A DNA stretch of 64,000 bases from Acetobacter aceti (GTDB lineage Bacteria > Pseudomonadota > Alphaproteobacteria > Acetobacterales > Acetobacteraceae). Under the pieces are notes generated by a model that saw only the letters and a program-made list of their open reading frames with translations, ran no database searches and was not told the origin of the DNA. The position numbers and the translations under genes are program-made. The stretch is from assembly GCF_002005445.1 (NCBI RefSeq), contig NZ_CP014692.1:930001-994000 (forward strand), read 5' to 3'. Shown here in pieces: positions 61,314 to 64,000 of the stretch (positions are counted from its first letter, which is position 1; every line of letters begins with the position of its first letter).

Positions 61314-63361
61314 GCTCCAATATCGAAGCCCTGTTCAAGCCTCTGCGGATCAGAAACATGGTGATCCGCAACCGTGTCATGAGCACGAGCCATGCGCCGG
61401 GCTATGGCAAGGACGGCAAGCCGCAGGAGCGCTATCAGCTCTATCACGCCGAGAAGGCGAAGGGCGGCATCGGCCTGACCATGTTCGGAGGCTCGTCTTC
61501 GGTCGACCATGACAGTCCGGCCACCCCCTGGAATCAGGTCTCCGTCGTTGATGACAGCGTGATTCCCTTCTTTCAGCAGTTCTCGGACCGCGTGCACGGG
61601 CACGGTGCGAAACTGATGATCCAGATCACCCATATGGGGCGGCGCACACGCTGGGACACCGATGCGTGGCTGCCGGTCATAGGCCCATCTCCGCGTCGTG
61701 AACCGGCTTCCCGTTCCATGCCGAAGGAAATGGAGATCGAGGATATCCGTCGTGTGGTCAGGTCTTTTGCCGATGCGGCCGTGCGCTGCAAGCAAGGCGG
61801 ACTGGACGGGCTGGAAATCTCCGGCGCACATGGTCATCTGCTTGACCAGTTCTGGAGCCCGTCCGCCAACGATCGTGTCGATCAGTACGGTGGGTCGCTG
61901 GAAAACCGCATGCGGTTCGGCGTTGAGGTGCTCACGGCCATCCGTGAGGCGGTGGGCGAGGATTTTGTCGTCGGCATGCGGATGTCGGGCAACGAGATGC
62001 TGCAGAATGGCCTGTCCCAGCAGGATTGTCTGACAATCGCGACCGATTATGCGTCACGCGGGCTGGTGGATTTCGTCAATGTCATCGGTGGGCAGGCCCG
62101 TGACGAGATGTCGCACGCCGTCAGCCTGCCGAACATGTCATTCCCGGTTGCGCCGTTTCTGCATCTCGCCAGCGCCATCAAGCGTGAAGCCGATGTACCG
62201 GTGTTTCACGCCCAGCGCATCATGGACGTGGCGACGGCAGCCCGCGCCATAGCGGAAGGGCATATCGATATGGTCGCCATGACCCGCGCCCATATCGCGG
62301 ACCCGCATATCGTGAACAAACTCGCGGCAGGGCGTGCGGACGATATCCGCCAGTGTGTCGGTGCGGGTTACTGCATTGATCGCATCTATGTCGGTGGTGA
62401 CGCGCTCTGCCTGCAAAACGCCGCGACGGGACGTGAAGCGACCATGCCGCACGACGTTCAGCCGACGACGGGAACGAGGCACAGGGTCGCCATCATCGGT
62501 GGCGGTGTGGCCGGACTGGAAGCCGCCCGCGTCTGCGCCCTGCGCGGTCACAGTGTCGTGCTGTTCGAACGTGAGAACGAGACCGGCGGGCAGGTCAATC
62601 TTGCCGCGAAAGCGACATGGCGTGAGGCGCTGACAGGGATCGTGCGCTGGCTGGACGGGCAGGTGCGCAAGCTGGGTGTCGATGTGCGCACGGGCGCCGA
62701 GGCTACCGCCGAAATGGTGCGTCTGGAAAAACCGGATATTGTCATCGTCGCCACCGGCGGCAGCGCATGGCGGGGCGAGTTTGAAGGCGCTGACCTCATT
62801 CACACCACGGTGGATGTGCTATCCGGCGCCGTTAATCCTTCAGGCAGTGTTCTTCTGTTTGACGAAATGGGTCAGCACAATGCCGCTTCCGTGGCGGAGG
62901 TCATGGCGACGCGTGGATGCTTTGTGGAAATGGCGACACATGACCGTCTGATCGCGCAGGAAGTTGGCACGACCAACCAGCCGATCCATCTGAGGGAGAT
63001 GTACAAACTCGGTATCGTCATGTCACCGAACATGGAACTGCGGGAAGTCACCCGGGAAGGCAACCGTCTGGTCGCTGTCCTGCGCAACACCATGACGGAC
63101 ACGGAAGAAGAGCGTCTTGTCGATCATGTCATCGTCGAGTGCGGCACCCTTCCGCGTGACGCGCTCTACATGGAACTGAAGGAAGGCTCCACCAACCACG
63201 GGCAGACCGATCTTCCGACGCTTTTGCAGGGACGGACGCAACCCGCCGTCGAGGGACTGAAAAGCGGCGAATACGCCCTGTTCCGCATTGGTGACGCCGT
63301 GGCCGGACGCAATATTCATGCGGCGCTTTATGACGCGCTCCGTCTCTGCAAGGATTTCTGA
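61310..63361 (+). CDS. dgcA: Dimethylglycine demethylase subunit DgcA
   Basis: A 683-residue two-part flavoenzyme. The N-terminal old-yellow-enzyme barrel has RNMVIRNRVMSTSHAPGY, KGGIGLTMFGGSS and QITHMGRRTRWD. An iron-sulfur Cys cluster lies at QCVGAGYCIDRIYVGGDALC. A C-terminal FAD/NAD Rossmann domain begins VAIIGGGVAGLEAARVCALRG. The ending RIGDAVAGRNIHAALYDALRLCKDF is near-identical in style to Pseudomonas DgcA. It removes one methyl group from dimethylglycine to give sarcosine, passing electrons to DgcB. Confidence 0.92.
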   Translation: MSSNIEALFKPLRIRNMVIRNRVMSTSHAPGYGKDGKPQERYQLYHAEKAKGGIGLTMFGGSSSVDHDSPATPWNQVSVVDDSVIPFFQQFSDRVHGHGAKLMIQITHMGRRTRWDTDAWLPVIGPSPRREPASRSMPKEMEIEDIRRVVRSFADAAVRCKQGGLDGLEISGAHGHLLDQFWSPSANDRVDQYGGSLENRMRFGVEVLTAIREAVGEDFVVGMRMSGNEMLQNGLSQQDCLTIATDYASRGLVDFVNVIGGQARDEMSHAVSLPNMSFPVAPFLHLASAIKREADVPVFHAQRIMDVATAARAIAEGHIDMVAMTRAHIADPHIVNKLAAGRADDIRQCVGAGYCIDRIYVGGDALCLQNAATGREATMPHDVQPTTGTRHRVAIIGGGVAGLEAARVCALRGHSVVLFERENETGGQVNLAAKATWREALTGIVRWLDGQVRKLGVDVRTGAEATAEMVRLEKPDIVIVATGGSAWRGEFEGADLIHTTVDVLSGAVNPSGSVLLFDEMGQHNAASVAEVMATRGCFVEMATHDRLIAQEVGTTNQPIHLREMYKLGIVMSPNMELREVTREGNRLVAVLRNTMTDTEEERLVDHVIVECGTLPRDALYMELKEGSTNHGQTDLPTLLQGRTQPAVEGLKSGEYALFRIGDAVAGRNIHAALYDALRLCKDF

Positions 63362-63363
63362 GC

Positions 63364-64000
63364 GTGGCCGGGAGGACAGGTCTCCTCGCATCCGGACTTG
63401 TCTGGGGTATGGCCGCCGCGCTTGCAGCCTCCGCTGTGCCGATGGTCCAGCGTTGGCGTAAAGGCACGTCCAGCCCGAAGGATATGATCCGAGGGCTCGC
63501 CGCCGTGCCGCGGCGCTATCTCGTGGACGTCCACCATGCCGTCGAGCGTCGCAAGGGTGCCGCTCCGATGCATGCGCTCGTCGCGGGTGGAACGCTGGCC
63601 GGTTCTGCGGCTCTCGCGGCCGGTGTGATTCCCGCGCTGCGTGAAAGCCGCCTCTACTGGTGCGGTGTCGCCGTATTCTTCGTCACGGCCATTGGCGGCA
63701 CGTATCTGGTATGGAAACGCCGCAATCCGAAGAAGCCGTCCTGGCTCTCGGGAGGCAGGTTCCTGTGGTTGCCCAACGCTCTGCTGGCGTGGAATCTCGG
63801 TGGCGCTCTTGTCGCGCTGGTGCATGTCGCCATGCCGGGAAAAACAGGTGTTGCGTTCGTGCCGCTGGCCATGATGGCCGCCGGTGGTGCGGGACTGGTC
63901 GTACAGGTGGCGCGCGGTCCGATGCGGCATGCGTTCTCCGGTGTAACATGGCTGGCGGCCCACTCCCGACCGGAACGGTTCGGCGGCGGTCGCAGCACCG
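63364..64000 (+). CDS. dgcB: Dimethylglycine demethylase subunit DgcB, 3' end cut by window edge
   Basis: An open frame from GTG 63364 (two bases after the dgcA stop) runs off the right edge, 212 codons so far. It shows three to five membrane helices and DgcB-typical blocks: AAVPRRYLVDVHHAVERRKG, RRNPKKPSWLSGGRFLWLPNALLAW, and RHAFSGVTWLAAHSRPERFGGGRST just before the edge. In Pseudomonas DgcB is a ~650-residue membrane iron-sulfur protein that takes electrons from DgcA to the quinone pool. The iron-sulfur domain lies beyond the window. Confidence 0.85.
   Translation, partial: MAGRTGLLASGLVWGMAAALAASAVPMVQRWRKGTSSPKDMIRGLAAVPRRYLVDVHHAVERRKGAAPMHALVAGGTLAGSAALAAGVIPALRESRLYWCGVAVFFVTAIGGTYLVWKRRNPKKPSWLSGGRFLWLPNALLAWNLGGALVALVHVAMPGKTGVAFVPLAMMAAGGAGLVVQVARGPMRHAFSGVTWLAAHSRPERFGGGRST

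Overview
The window reads like the chromosome of an acetic acid bacterium (family Acetobacteraceae, Alphaproteobacteria). The coding DNA is mostly GC-rich. The AIDA-repeat/Hint protein is of a type I associate with this family, and several IS5- and IS630-type transposase fragments fit it too. A complete chemotaxis operon implies a motile relative such as Asaia, but the genus is a guess from gene content. No rRNA or tRNA gene was recognised.

Layout. 1-8.1 kb: a beta-propeller protein cut by the left edge, ferredoxin-NADP reductase, a truncated SDR gene, a divergent YeiH-type exporter/LysR pair, glutathione reductase and AmtB. 8.2-15.2 kb: a small secreted protein, a 1219-residue fusion of AIDA-like repeats, a Hint domain and a glycosyltransferase, an orphan GspG pseudopilin, a VirB1-like lytic transglycosylase and an amine/amino-acid oxidase. 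15.7-23.3 kb: a compact chemotaxis operon mcp-cheY-cheA-cheW-cheR-cheB-cheY-cheD-orf112, visibly more AT-rich than its flanks. 23.5-36.4 kb: housekeeping and transport genes (ABC-F ATPase, Ndk, a flippase, a tail-anchored HTH protein, a secreted lactonase, NAD malic enzyme, TrmJ-CysS, SulP).

36.4-46.4 kb is an accessory island. It starts with three tandem copies, two of them damaged, of a two-gene unit: an unknown protein followed by a CdiI-like immunity protein. A mosaic of broken insertion sequences follows, enclosing glycan genes (two GT4 glycosyltransferases, a GINT1-N-like propeller protein and a Wzx-like flippase). The flippase block lies between two ~170-bp inverted segments. Each segment abuts a different broken transposase gene.

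46.5-50.6 kb holds a MetF-like reductase, an exported GH32 fructan/sucrose hydrolase, a sugar-dependent glycosyltransferase and RidA. 50.9 kb to the right edge is a nearly complete glycine betaine catabolic locus: soxBDAG, sdaA, gbcA-gbcB, a GbdR-like regulator, dgcA and the start of dgcB. Together these would take betaine to dimethylglycine, sarcosine and glycine. Glycine would then go to serine (by GlyA, not in the window) and to pyruvate through SdaA. RidA upstream could clear the reactive enamine made by serine dehydratase, and MetF could use the one-carbon units released.

The most unusual items are the AIDA-Hint-glycosyltransferase fusion, the tandem immunity-pair array, the IS-bounded glycan cassette, the sensor-less chemoreceptor operon with possible docking tails on CheD and orf112, and betaine catabolism in this type of bacterium.
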